Below are positions 7,725 through 15,736 of a DNA stretch of 64,000 nucleotides, one piece after another. The number at the start of each line of letters is the position of its first letter. The first letter of the stretch is position 1. The position numbers were made by a program, and so were the translations under genes. The notes below the pieces were generated by a model. That model saw only the letters and a program-made list of their open reading frames with translations. It did no database searches and was not told the origin of the DNA. The stretch is from Streptomyces sp. NBC_00224 (lineage in GTDB: Bacteria > Actinomycetota > Actinomycetes > Streptomycetales > Streptomycetaceae), in NCBI RefSeq assembly GCF_041435195.1, contig NZ_CP108106.1:2728001-2792000 (forward strand), read 5' to 3'.

Positions 7725-8981
7725 CTAGCCGAAGAAGTTTCGTACGTGCTCCAGACCGTCCACCAGGGCGTCGACCTCGGCGGGCGTGGAGTACAGGTAG
7801 AAAGACGCTCGCGTGGTCGCGGGAATTCCGTAGCGCAGGCAGACCGGGCGCGCGCAGTGGTGGCCGACCCGGACCGCGATGCCCTCCTCGTCGAGGACCT
7901 GGCCCACGTCGTGCGGGTGGATGTCGCCGAGCACGAAGGAGATCGCGGCGCCGCGGTCCTCGGCCGTGGTGGGGCCGATGATCCGCAGGTCGGGGACCTC
8001 CTGGAGGCGCTTCACCGCGTACTCGGTGATCGCGTGCTCATGCGCTGCGATCTTGTCCATGCCGATCGCCGAGAGGTAGTCCACCGCCGCACCGAGGCCG
8101 ACGGCCTGGGCGATCGGGGGCGTACCGGCCTCGAACTTGTGCGGCGCCGGAGCGTACGTCGACGAGTGCATCGAGACCGTCTCGATCATCTCGCCGCCGC
8201 CGAGGAAGGGGGGAAGGTCCTCCAGCAGCTCCTGGCGGCCCCACAGGACGCCGATGCCGGTCGGGCCGCACATCTTGTGGCCGGTGAAGGCCACGAAGTC
8301 GGCCTGGAGCGCCTGCACGTCCAGCGGCATGTGCGGCGCGGCCTGCGAGGCGTCGATGCAGAGCAGCGCGCCGACCTCCTGGGCGCGGCGGACGATCGCC
8401 TCGACCGGGTTGACGGTGCCCAGCAGGTTGGAGACCAGCGTGAAGGAGACGATCTTCGTCTTCTCGGTGATGATCTCGTCGATGTTGGAGAGGTCCAGAC
8501 GGCCGTCGTCGGTGAGGCCGAACCACTTCAGCTTCGCGCCGGTGCGCTGCGAGAGCAGCTGCCACGGCACGATGTTGGAGTGGTGCTCCATCTCCGTGAT
8601 GACTATCTCGGTCTCGTGGTCCACGCGGTAGGGCTCGTCGGCCCAGCCCAGCATGTTGGCGACCAGGTTGAGCGACTCCGAGGCGTTCTTGGTGAAGATC
8701 ACCTCGTCGCGGCTCGGCGCGTTGATGAACGCGGCGACCTTGTCGCGCGCGCCCTCGTACAGCGCCGTGGCCTCCTCGGCCACCGTGTACACACCACGGT
8801 GGACGTTGGCGTTGTGCCGCTCGTAGTACTCGTTGAGGGCGTCGAGCACCTGGCGCGGCTTCTGCGAAGTCGCCGCGCTGTCGAGGTACACGATCTTCTT
8901 CCCGTCGTGGACCACACGGTCCAGCAAGGGGAAGTCCTTGCGGATCGCCTCGGTGTCGAGGAGGCCCGGCAGAATCGTCAC
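7725..8981 (-). CDS. sufS: Cysteine desulfurase SufS
   Basis: A 418-residue class V aminotransferase-fold, PLP-dependent enzyme that releases sulfur from cysteine as a protein persulfide. The PLP lysine is Lys236 in FTGHKMCGPTG; the catalytic cysteine is Cys376 in RVGHHCARPV, the group II (SufS) arrangement. The gene overlaps sufC by 4 nt and is followed closely by sufU, its sulfur acceptor. Confidence 0.97.
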   Translation of the reverse strand: MTILPGLLDTEAIRKDFPLLDRVVHDGKKIVYLDSAATSQKPRQVLDALNEYYERHNANVHRGVYTVAEEATALYEGARDKVAAFINAPSRDEVIFTKNASESLNLVANMLGWADEPYRVDHETEIVITEMEHHSNIVPWQLLSQRTGAKLKWFGLTDDGRLDLSNIDEIITEKTKIVSFTLVSNLLGTVNPVEAIVRRAQEVGALLCIDASQAAPHMPLDVQALQADFVAFTGHKMCGPTGIGVLWGRQELLEDLPPFLGGGEMIETVSMHSSTYAPAPHKFEAGTPPIAQAVGLGAAVDYLSAIGMDKIAAHEHAITEYAVKRLQEVPDLRIIGPTTAEDRGAAISFVLGDIHPHDVGQVLDEEGIAVRVGHHCARPVCLRYGIPATTRASFYLYSTPAEVDALVDGLEHVRNFFG

Positions 8982-9745
8982 TCGGAAGCGCCGCCCTTCG
9001 TGCTGTAGGCCTCGTAACCCTCGTTCTCCAGCTTGTCGGCGAGCTCGGCGCCGCCGGACTCGGCGATGCGGCCCTCGGAGAAGACGTGGACGAAGTCAGG
9101 CTTGATGTAGCGCAGGATGCGCGTGTAGTGGGTGATCAGCAGGGTGCCGACCTCGCCGGTCGCGCGGACGCGGTTGACGCCCTCGGAGACCTGGCGCAGC
9201 GCGTCGACGTCCAGACCGGAGTCGGTCTCGTCGAGGATCGCGATCTTCGGCTTGAGGAGCTCCAGCTGAAGGATCTCGTGGCGCTTCTTCTCACCGCCGG
9301 AGAAGCCCTCGTTGACGTTGCGCTCGGCGAAGGCCGGGTCCATCTGGAGCTGCTCCATCGCGGACTTGACCTCCTTCACCCAGGTGCGCAGCTTGGGCGC
9401 CTCGCCGCGCATGGCGGTGGCGGAGGTGCGCAGGAAGTTGGAGACCGAGACGCCGGGGACCTCGACCGGGTACTGCATGGCCAGGAAGACGCCGGCGCGG
9501 GCGCGCTCGTCGACGGACATCTCCAGGACGTCCTCGCCGTCCAGCGTGACCGTGCCGCTGGTGATCGTGTACTTGGGGTGACCCGCGAGCGAGTACGCGA
9601 GGGTGGACTTGCCGGAGCCGTTGGGGCCCATGATGGCGTGGGTCTCGCCCTGCTTCACGGTCAGGTCGACGCCCTTGAGGATCTCCCGGGGGCCGTTCTC
9701 GGCTTCCACGGAGACGTGCAGGTCGCGGATTTCAAGCGTTGCCAT
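8978..9745 (-). CDS. sufC: Fe-S cluster assembly ATPase SufC
   Basis: A 255-residue ABC-type ATPase of the SufBCD scaffold. Walker A is GPNGSGKST near residue 40; the SufC signature FSGGEKKRHEILQ and the Walker B AILDETDSGLD are intact. It works in the cytoplasm with SufB and SufD, not with a membrane permease. It overlaps the sufS start by 4 nt. Confidence 0.97.
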   Translation of the reverse strand: MATLEIRDLHVSVEAENGPREILKGVDLTVKQGETHAIMGPNGSGKSTLAYSLAGHPKYTITSGTVTLDGEDVLEMSVDERARAGVFLAMQYPVEVPGVSVSNFLRTSATAMRGEAPKLRTWVKEVKSAMEQLQMDPAFAERNVNEGFSGGEKKRHEILQLELLKPKIAILDETDSGLDVDALRQVSEGVNRVRATGEVGTLLITHYTRILRYIKPDFVHVFSEGRIAESGGAELADKLENEGYEAYSTKGGASE

Positions 9746-9751
9746 GGGGAC

Positions 9752-10072
9752 TTAGTTCTCCTGGGATACGGAGACGAGCACATCGTCCCCTTCGATCTTT
9801 ACGGGGTAAACGGGCACGGGTCGCGTCGCGGGCAGGCCCGACGGCTTGCCGGTGCGCAGGTCGAACGTGGAGCCGTGCAGCCAGCACTCGATCTGGCAGT
9901 CCTCCACCTCGCCCTCCGACAGCGAGACGTTCGCGTGCGAGCAGATGTCGTGGATCGCGAACACCTCGCCCCCGGTGCGGACGAGCGACACCGGCGTGCC
10001 GTCGAGTTCCACCCGCTTCGGGGTGTCCTCTTCCAGCTCGCTCAGTGCGCAGACGCGGACGAAGGCGGACAT
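9752..10072 (-). CDS. Rieske-type [2Fe-2S] ferredoxin in the SUF operon
   Basis: A 106-residue soluble Rieske protein. The cluster ligands are visible as C44-S-H46 and C63-W-L-H66. It is often labelled as a phenylpropionate dioxygenase ferredoxin subunit, but no dioxygenase genes are nearby. Its place between sufD and sufC, with a 1-nt overlap with sufD, suggests that it donates electrons for cluster assembly or serves as a local target. That role is inferred. Confidence 0.9.
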   Translation of the reverse strand: MSAFVRVCALSELEEDTPKRVELDGTPVSLVRTGGEVFAIHDICSHANVSLSEGEVEDCQIECWLHGSTFDLRTGKPSGLPATRPVPVYPVKIEGDDVLVSVSQEN

Positions 10073-11253
10073 CAGACGGACGCCTCCAGCTCCGCCTCGA
10101 TCTTGGCGAGCAGTCGCTCCTCGACGTCCGCGACACCGATCTGCTGGACCAGCTCGGCGAAGAAGCCGCGGACCACCAGACGGCGGGCCTCGGCCGCGGG
10201 GATGCCGCGCGCCATCAGGTAGAACAGCTGCTCGTCGTCGAAGCGGCCGGTGGCGGAGGCGTGACCGGCGCCGGCGATCTCGCCGGTCTCGATCTCCAGG
10301 TTCGGCACGGAGTCGACGCGGGCGCCGTCCGTCAGGACCAGGTTGCGGTTCATCTCGTAGGTGTCGGTGCCCTCGGCCTTGGCCTGGATGAGGACGTCAC
10401 CGATCCACACGGCGTGCGCGCCGTCGCCCTGCAGAGCGCCCTTGTACACGGCGTTGGACTTGCAGTGCGGCATGTTGTGGTCGACGAGGAGGCGGTGCTC
10501 CTGGTGCTGGCCCTTGTCGGTGAAGTACAGACCGAAGAGCTCGGCCTCGCCGCCGGTGCCCGCGTAGGAGACGCGCGGGTGCAGGCGGACCAGGTCGCCG
10601 CCGAAGGTGACCACGACGGACTTGAAGGAGGCGTCGCGGCCGACCAGCGCGTTGTGCTGGGCGACGTGGACGGCCTTGGCGTCCCAGTCCTGCACGGAGA
10701 CGACGGTCAGCTTGGCGCCGTCGCCGAGGACGAAGTCCACGTTGGCGGCGAGCACCGCGTCACCGGTGTGGTCGATGACCACGACGGCCTCGGCGAACGC
10801 GCCGAGCTCGACGACCTGGTGCGCGAAGACGGTGCCGCCCTCGCCGTGCACGGCGATGCGGATCGGCTCGGTGAGGACCGCCTCCTTGGCGACGGTGACG
10901 ACCGAGGCCTTCTCGAACGAGGAGTACGCCTGGGCGGCGACGCGGTCGACGGGCTTGCCTGCCCGGCCGAGCCGGGCGTCGTCGCGGCCGACGGTCTCGA
11001 CGGTGACGCCCTCGGGGGCCGTCACCTCGACGCGCAGTCCGTCACCGGTCGCGACGGCGGTGCCGTCGTGCAGCCCGCGCAGCCGCTCCAGCGGCGTGAA
11101 CCGCCACTCCTCCTCGCGGCCGTGCGGAACCGGGAAGTCCGCCACGTCGAAGGAGGGGGGCGCGCTCATGCGCGTGGCGACGGTGGACTCGGCGGCCACC
11201 GCGATCGAACCGGCAGTGGTGGAGCCCGCCGGAATGTTCTGAGCCTCAGCCAT
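10072..11253 (-). CDS. sufD: Fe-S cluster assembly protein SufD
   Basis: A 393-residue SufB/SufD-family beta-helix protein with the C-terminal family segment YLMARGIPAAEARRLVVRGF. With SufB and SufC it forms the scaffold complex. It starts with ATG 67 bp after the sufB stop, and its C-terminus abuts the Rieske gene. Confidence 0.96.
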   Translation of the reverse strand: MAEAQNIPAGSTTAGSIAVAAESTVATRMSAPPSFDVADFPVPHGREEEWRFTPLERLRGLHDGTAVATGDGLRVEVTAPEGVTVETVGRDDARLGRAGKPVDRVAAQAYSSFEKASVVTVAKEAVLTEPIRIAVHGEGGTVFAHQVVELGAFAEAVVVIDHTGDAVLAANVDFVLGDGAKLTVVSVQDWDAKAVHVAQHNALVGRDASFKSVVVTFGGDLVRLHPRVSYAGTGGEAELFGLYFTDKGQHQEHRLLVDHNMPHCKSNAVYKGALQGDGAHAVWIGDVLIQAKAEGTDTYEMNRNLVLTDGARVDSVPNLEIETGEIAGAGHASATGRFDDEQLFYLMARGIPAAEARRLVVRGFFAELVQQIGVADVEERLLAKIEAELEASV

Positions 11254-11320
11254 GGCTGTCGTAGTGCTCTCTTCCTAGATCAGTCTGCGTGCGCTGCTGG
11301 GGGTCGGTCGTCAGGCTGTG

Positions 11321-12742
11321 CTAGCCGACCGAACCCTCCATCTGCAGCTCGATCAGCCGGTTGAGCTCCAGGGCGTACTCCATGGGCAGCTCCTTGGCGA
11401 TCGGCTCGACGAAGCCGCGCACGATCATCGCCATCGCCTCGAACTCGGTCAGACCGCGGCTCATCAGGTAGAAGAGCTGGTCCTCGGAGACCTTGGAGAC
11501 GGTCGCCTCGTGGCCCATGGACACGTCGTCCTCGCGGACGTCGACGTACGGGTACGTGTCGGAGCGGGAGATCGTGTCGACGAGCAGCGCGTCGCACAGC
11601 ACGTTCGACTTCGATCCGTGGGCGCCCTCGCCGATCTCGACCAGACCGCGGTACGAGGTGCGGCCGCCGCCACGGGCCACCGACTTCGACACGATGTTGG
11701 ACGACGTGTTCGGCGCCATGTGGACCATCTTGGAGCCGGCGTCCTGGTGCTGGCCCTCGCCCGCGAAGGCGATGGACAGAGTCTCGCCCTTGGCGTGCTC
11801 GCCCATCAGGTAGACGGCCGGGTACTTCATGGTGACCTTGGAACCGATGTTGCCGTCGATCCACTCCATGGTCGCGCCCTCGTACGCCACGGCGCGCTTG
11901 GTGACCAGGTTGTAGACGTTGTTCGACCAGTTCTGGATCGTCGTGTAGCGGCAGCGGCCGCCCTTCTTGACGATGATCTCGACGACGGCGCTGTGCAGCG
12001 AGTCCGAGGAGTAGATCGGGGCGGTGCAGCCCTCGACGTAGTGGACGTACGCGTCCTCGTCGACGATGATCAGCGTCCGCTCGAACTGGCCCATGTTCTC
12101 CGTGTTGATACGGAAGTAGGCCTGGAGCGGGATGTCGACCTTGACGCCCTTGGGCACGTAGATGAACGAGCCGCCGGACCACACGGCCGTGTTCAGCGAC
12201 GCGAACTTGTTGTCGCCGACCGGGATGACGGTGCCGAAGTACTCCTGGAAGAGCTCCGGGTGCTCCTTCAGCGCGGTGTCCGTGTCGAGGAAGATGACGC
12301 CCTGCTCCTCCAGGTCCTCACGGATCTGGTGGTAGACGACCTCGGACTCGTACTGGGCCGCGACACCGGCGACGAGGCGCTGCTTCTCCGCCTCCGGGAT
12401 GCCGAGCTTGTCGTACGTGTTCTTGATGTCCTCCGGCAGGTCCTCCCAGGAAGCGGCCTGCTTCTCGGTGGAGCGCACGAAGTACTTGATGTTGTCGAAG
12501 TCGATGCCCGAGAGGTCGGAGCCCCAGTTCGGCATGGGCTTCCTGTCGAACAGCCGAAGGCCCTTGAGGCGCAGCTTCAGCATCCACTCGGGCTCGTTCT
12601 TCTTCGAGGAGATGTCGCGGACGACGTCCTCGGAGAGCCCGCGCTTGGCAGTGGCGCCCGCCGCGTCGGAGTCGGCCCAGCCGTACTCGTAGTTGCCCAG
12701 GCCCTCAAGTTCGGGGTGGGCAGTCTCCGTGGGGAGAGTCAT
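11321..12742 (-). CDS. sufB: Fe-S cluster assembly protein SufB
   Basis: A 473-residue scaffold protein, the usual SufB length. Recognisable blocks are [27 protein letters not shown] and the C-terminal [17 protein letters not shown]. No intein is present, unlike some actinobacterial SufB proteins. The ATG at 12742 overlaps the sufR stop by 4 nt, so the repressor and the scaffold gene are translationally coupled. Confidence 0.97.
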   Translation of the reverse strand: MTLPTETAHPELEGLGNYEYGWADSDAAGATAKRGLSEDVVRDISSKKNEPEWMLKLRLKGLRLFDRKPMPNWGSDLSGIDFDNIKYFVRSTEKQAASWEDLPEDIKNTYDKLGIPEAEKQRLVAGVAAQYESEVVYHQIREDLEEQGVIFLDTDTALKEHPELFQEYFGTVIPVGDNKFASLNTAVWSGGSFIYVPKGVKVDIPLQAYFRINTENMGQFERTLIIVDEDAYVHYVEGCTAPIYSSDSLHSAVVEIIVKKGGRCRYTTIQNWSNNVYNLVTKRAVAYEGATMEWIDGNIGSKVTMKYPAVYLMGEHAKGETLSIAFAGEGQHQDAGSKMVHMAPNTSSNIVSKSVARGGGRTSYRGLVEIGEGAHGSKSNVLCDALLVDTISRSDTYPYVDVREDDVSMGHEATVSKVSEDQLFYLMSRGLTEFEAMAMIVRGFVEPIAKELPMEYALELNRLIELQMEGSVG

Positions 12743-13488
12743 GCGGGGTTCCTCCCGGCCGTGCTTGTGGATGCTGATTCGGTGGTGGTCTGTGGTGCGC
12801 TGTGCGGGATGAACGTCGTGCACACCCCGTCGCCGTGGGCGATGGTGGCCAGACGCTGCACATGGGTCCCGAGGAGGCGGGAGAAGAACTCCGTCTCCGC
12901 CTCGCACAGCTGCGGGAACTGCTCGGCGGCGTGGGCGACCGGGCAGTGGTGCTGGCAGAGCTGCTCGCCCCGTCCGGGGAGGGGCGCGCTGCGCGCCGTA
13001 GCAGCGTACCCGTCGGCGGTCAAGGCCTTGGCCAGCGCCTCGGTGCGCTCCTCGGGCGGTGCCGCCTCGACGGCCTCGCGATAGCCCTCGGACTGGGACT
13101 CGATCCGCGCCCGGGCGAAGGCGACGACGGCTTCCTCGCCGGCCGCGCCGCCGCCCGCGGACTTCTCGATCCAGCGGAGCGCGTCCACGGCCAGCTTGTC
13201 GTACGACTGGTCGAAGGCGTCCCGCCCGCAGTCCGTGAGGGCGAAGACCTTGGCGGGCCTGCCCCGGGTCCGTGCCCCGTACACCCGCTGTTCGCGGGGG
13301 GCCACGACCTCGTCGGCCACCAGGGCGTCGAGGTGGCGGCGGACGGCGGCCTGGGTGAGGCCGAGGCGCTTCGCGAGGTCCGCGACGGTCGAGGGCCCGT
13401 GGTCCAGGACGGAGCGCGCGATCCGGTTGCGGGTGGACCGCTCACCGGTCGCGAGTTCCTCCTGCGGAGCCTCGCCAACGTTTTTCAC
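12739..13488 (-). CDS. sufR: SUF operon repressor SufR (Fe-S-sensing winged-helix regulator)
   Basis: A 249-residue regulator when started at GTG 13488. The DNA-binding domain ([20 protein letters not shown]) is followed by a C-terminal cluster-binding region with cysteines in [18 protein letters not shown] and DGVCTTF, the SufR pattern. A longer frame reaches a TTG at 13524, but that TTG coincides with a -35 TTGTCA and the frame runs through the operator. The GTG lies 6 nt after a -10 AACAAT, consistent with a leaderless mRNA. Holo-SufR is expected to repress the whole operon and to release it when clusters are lost. Confidence 0.9.
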   Translation of the reverse strand: MKNVGEAPQEELATGERSTRNRIARSVLDHGPSTVADLAKRLGLTQAAVRRHLDALVADEVVAPREQRVYGARTRGRPAKVFALTDCGRDAFDQSYDKLAVDALRWIEKSAGGGAAGEEAVVAFARARIESQSEGYREAVEAAPPEERTEALAKALTADGYAATARSAPLPGRGEQLCQHHCPVAHAAEQFPQLCEAETEFFSRLLGTHVQRLATIAHGDGVCTTFIPHSAPQTTTESASTSTAGRNPA

Positions 13489-13501
13489 AACACCATTGTT
13501 G
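13488..13501. promoter_or_regulatory. SufR operator CAAC-N6-GTTG
   Basis: A 14-bp palindrome that overlaps the sufR -10 element and start point. It matches the SufR site I recall being described in Streptomyces; binding here is inferred. Confidence 0.7.
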
Positions 13502-13524
13502 CGTAATTCCTCAGAGCCTGACAA
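13495..13524 (-). promoter_or_regulatory. sufR promoter
   Basis: TTGTCA (13524-13519) and AACAAT (13500-13495) are separated by 18 bp. The predicted start point falls at the GTG at 13488. Confidence 0.55.
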
Positions 13525-13824
13525 GCCACCTCTTGATCATTGAACGGTGCGGTGCATCACTTAGGCATACCTAAGCTGACCTGCGGAAACGATCTCTGAT
13601 CGATCAAATGAGGCACCTCGCAAAAAGACCCCGCCGACCGGTTTGACCTCGGGGTATGGCGTGCGGGGACCCCTTTCGCACACCTCTCCGAACGCCCTTC
13701 CGGACGGGTCCGCACAGGGCACCCGGCCGGGCCTGCGGTGGCCGAAAAAGAGAGGTCGCGCGTTCGCGCGTCCGTGCCCCCGTACGACCCCCGCCCCACG
13801 GTCCGGGGCGCCGTCCGCCCTGCC
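13525..13824. other. Intergenic region between sufR and the ABC exporter
   Basis: No gene was recognised. It holds the palindrome at 13560-13575 and, at the right end, the leaderless promoter of the ABC ATPase. Short open frames here lack codon bias and ribosome-binding sites. Confidence 0.6.
13560..13575. promoter_or_regulatory. Iron-box-like palindrome upstream of sufR
   Basis: CTTAGG-CATA-CCTAAG is a perfect 6-bp-arm palindrome. It resembles part of the DmdR/IdeR iron box (TTAGGnTnACCTAA-like) about 50-60 bp upstream of the sufR promoter. It could place the SUF operon under iron control. Only part of the full 19-bp consensus is matched. Confidence 0.4.
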
Positions 13825-13830
13825 TAGACT
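13825..13830 (+). promoter_or_regulatory. -10 element of ABC ATPase gene (leaderless)
   Basis: TAGACT, 8 nt before the ATG at 13839, with no Shine-Dalgarno sequence between them. Confidence 0.45.
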
Positions 13831-13838
13831 TGCCGGTC

Positions 13839-14765
13839 ATGAAGAGCGAGTCCGTCGTCCAGGTCAGCGGCCTGGTCAAACGGTACGGATCGAAGACCGC
13901 CGTGGACGGCCTCGACCTGCGGGTCGCCGCCGGGACCGTCACCGCTGTCCTCGGCCCCAACGGTGCCGGCAAGACCACCACGATCGAGATCTGCGAGGGC
14001 TACCGCAGACCGGACGCCGGCACGGTCCGCGTCCTGGGCCTCGACCCGGTCACCGAGGCCGAGCGGCTCCGCCCGCGCATCGGCGTGATGCTCCAGTCCG
14101 GCGGCGTCTACTCCGGCGCCCGCGCCGAGGAGATGCTCCGCCACATGGCCAAGCTGCACGCCCACCCGCTGGACGTGCCCGCGCTCATCGAGCGCCTCGG
14201 CCTGGAGAGCTGCGGGCGCACCACCTACCGCCGACTCTCCGGCGGCCAGCAGCAGCGCCTCGCGCTCGCCATGGCCGTGGTCGGCCGCCCCGAGCTGGTC
14301 TTCCTGGACGAGCCGACCGCGGGCCTGGACCCGCAGGCCCGCCGCGCCACCTGGGACCTCGTACGGGAACTGCGCGCCGACGGCGTCTCCGTGGTCCTGA
14401 CCACGCACTTCATGGACGAGGCCGAGGAGCTCGCGGACGACGTGGCGATCGTCGACGCGGGCAAGGTCGTCGCCCAGGGCTCCCCCGAGGCGCTCTGCCG
14501 CGGCGGCGCCGAGAACACGCTCCGCTTCACCGGCCGCCCCGGACTCGACCTCGCCTCCCTCCTCAAGGCACTGCCCGACGGCTCGGCCGCGGCGGAGCTC
14601 ACCTCGGGCGCGTACCGCATCAGCGGCACCGTCGACCCGCAGCTGCTCGCCACCGTCACCTCCTGGTGCGCCCAGCACGGCGTGATGCCCGACGGCATCG
14701 CGGTCGAACGCCACACCCTCGAAGACGTCTTTTTGGAACTGACCGGTAGGGAGCTGCGCTCGTGA
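13839..14765 (+). CDS. ABC transporter ATP-binding protein
   Basis: A 308-residue ATPase of the ABC-2 export class. It has Walker A GPNGAGKTTT, signature LSGGQQQRLALAM, Walker B LVFLDEP and the D-loop AGLDPQ, followed by an about 80-residue C-terminal extension usual in drug/antibiotic exporters. The ATG at 13839 gives the normal N-terminus (MKSESVVQVSGLVKRYG) and follows a -10 TAGACT, so the mRNA is probably leaderless. The substrate is unknown. Its final codons (LELTGRELRS) are repeated as a second copy just before the permease start. Confidence 0.92.
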   Translation: MKSESVVQVSGLVKRYGSKTAVDGLDLRVAAGTVTAVLGPNGAGKTTTIEICEGYRRPDAGTVRVLGLDPVTEAERLRPRIGVMLQSGGVYSGARAEEMLRHMAKLHAHPLDVPALIERLGLESCGRTTYRRLSGGQQQRLALAMAVVGRPELVFLDEPTAGLDPQARRATWDLVRELRADGVSVVLTTHFMDEAEELADDVAIVDAGKVVAQGSPEALCRGGAENTLRFTGRPGLDLASLLKALPDGSAAAELTSGAYRISGTVDPQLLATVTSWCAQHGVMPDGIAVERHTLEDVFLELTGRELRS

Positions 14766-14857
14766 TGCTGGAGGACACCTGGATCGGCCGGGGGTCCGGG
14801 GGTTGTCCCCCGGGAAGACACAGCCTGGAACTCACGGGCAGGGAGCTGCGCCGATGA
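14765..14857 (+). other. Inserted segment with a second copy of the ATPase C-terminal tail
   Basis: An open frame of 30 codons, coupled at both ends (TGATG with the ATPase, ATGA with the permease). Its last codons read LELTGRELRR and repeat the ATPase tail. The 26-nt blocks 14734-14759 and 14826-14851 match at 23 positions, and all three differences are synonymous. The middle carries a CCGGGGG/CCCCCGG hairpin (14796-14814). It may be a remnant of recombination or insertion rather than a real gene. Confidence 0.6.
14788..14817 (-). repeat. CCCGGGGG hairpin repeat, copy 1
   Basis: On the minus strand it reads TTCCCGGGGG, a 4-6-nt loop, then CCCCCGGACCCCC. Related copies are at 15663-15695 and 49029-49058. 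Here it separates the ABC ATPase and permease genes. Confidence 0.6.
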
Positions 14858-15627
14858 GCGCCGGTACCGGTACGTACACGCCGAACCCGGGGGCCGCGCC
14901 CGTCGGCCGGATGATCGGCGCGCAGACCGCCCTTGAGACCCGGATGCTGCTGCGCAACGGCGAGCAGCTGCTGCTCACCGTGGTCATCCCGGCGCTGCTG
15001 CTCGTGCTGTTCAGCGCGGTCGACATCATCGACACCGGCGCGGGCGAGTCGGTGGACTTCCTCACCCCCGGGATCCTCGCGCTCGCCGTGATGTCCACCG
15101 CCTTCACCGGCCAGGCCATCGCCACCGGCTTCGACCGCCGCTACGGCGTGCTGAAGCGGCTCGGTGCCTCCCCGCTGCCGCGCTGGGCGCTGATGACCGC
15201 CAAGACGCTGTCGGTGCTGGTCACCGAGGTCCTCCAGGTCGTCCTGCTGACGGTGATCGCCTTCGCGCTCGGCTGGTCGCCGCACGGCAACCCGTTCGCC
15301 GTACTGCTGCTCCTGGTGCTCGGCACGGCCGCGTTCTCCGGGCTCGGGCTGCTGATGGCGGGCACCCTCAAGGCCGAGGCGACGCTCGCCGCGGCCAATC
15401 TGGTGTTCCTGCTGCTGCTCGTGGGCGGCGGGGTCATCGTGCCGATGGACAAATTCCCGGACGGCGTGCAGACGGCGCTCGGCCTGCTGCCCGTCTCGGC
15501 CCTCTCGGACGGGCTGCGGGACGTCCTTCAGCACGGGGCGTCGATGCCCTGGGGCGACCTGGGGATCCTGGCGGTCTGGACGGTCCTGGGCCTGGGCGCG
15601 GCGGCGAAGTTCTTCCGCTGGGAGTAG
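14854..15627 (+). CDS. ABC-2 type transporter permease
   Basis: A 257-residue integral membrane protein with about six hydrophobic helices, partner of the preceding ATPase. The ABC-2 domain spans most of the protein; the segment RRYGVLKRLGASPLPRWAL is the typical cytoplasmic loop after TM2. The ATG at 14854 overlaps the stop of the short inserted frame. It is probably an exporter or immunity-type pump with unknown substrate. Confidence 0.9.
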   Translation: MSAGTGTYTPNPGAAPVGRMIGAQTALETRMLLRNGEQLLLTVVIPALLLVLFSAVDIIDTGAGESVDFLTPGILALAVMSTAFTGQAIATGFDRRYGVLKRLGASPLPRWALMTAKTLSVLVTEVLQVVLLTVIAFALGWSPHGNPFAVLLLLVLGTAAFSGLGLLMAGTLKAEATLAAANLVFLLLLVGGGVIVPMDKFPDGVQTALGLLPVSALSDGLRDVLQHGASMPWGDLGILAVWTVLGLGAAAKFFRWE

Positions 15628-15662
15628 GCGGCCCACCGGGTGCGCGGACCCCTCGTGCTGTG

Positions 15663-15695
15663 TTCTCCCGGGGGAGACGACTCCCCCGGACCCCC
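15663..15695 (+). repeat. CCCGGGGG hairpin repeat, copy 2
   Basis: TTCTCCCGGGGG, a loop, then CCCCCGGACCCCC. It lies 36 bp after the permease stop and may double as its terminator. Same family as 14788-14817 and 49029-49058. Confidence 0.65.
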
Positions 15696-15723
15696 CTCGT
15701 GAAAACGTGCACAAACGGCCCCC

Positions 15724-15729
15724 TACGAT
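15724..15729 (+). promoter_or_regulatory. -10 element of ctaA (leaderless)
   Basis: TACGAT, 7 nt before the ATG at 15737; no Shine-Dalgarno sequence is present. Confidence 0.5.
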
Positions 15730-15736
15730 AGGGCGC

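Noticed and set aside
11321..12742. Intein in SufB
   Set aside because: Some actinobacterial SufB proteins carry one, but this SufB has normal length and uninterrupted blocks.
13557..13799. Short minus-strand frames in the sufR/ABC gap
   Set aside because: No ribosome-binding site, no codon bias, and they run across regulatory palindromes.
14765..14857. A genuine small protein gene between ABC ATPase and permease
   Set aside because: The coupling is suggestive, but the content is a hairpin repeat plus a copied tail; I list it as a sequence feature, not a gene.
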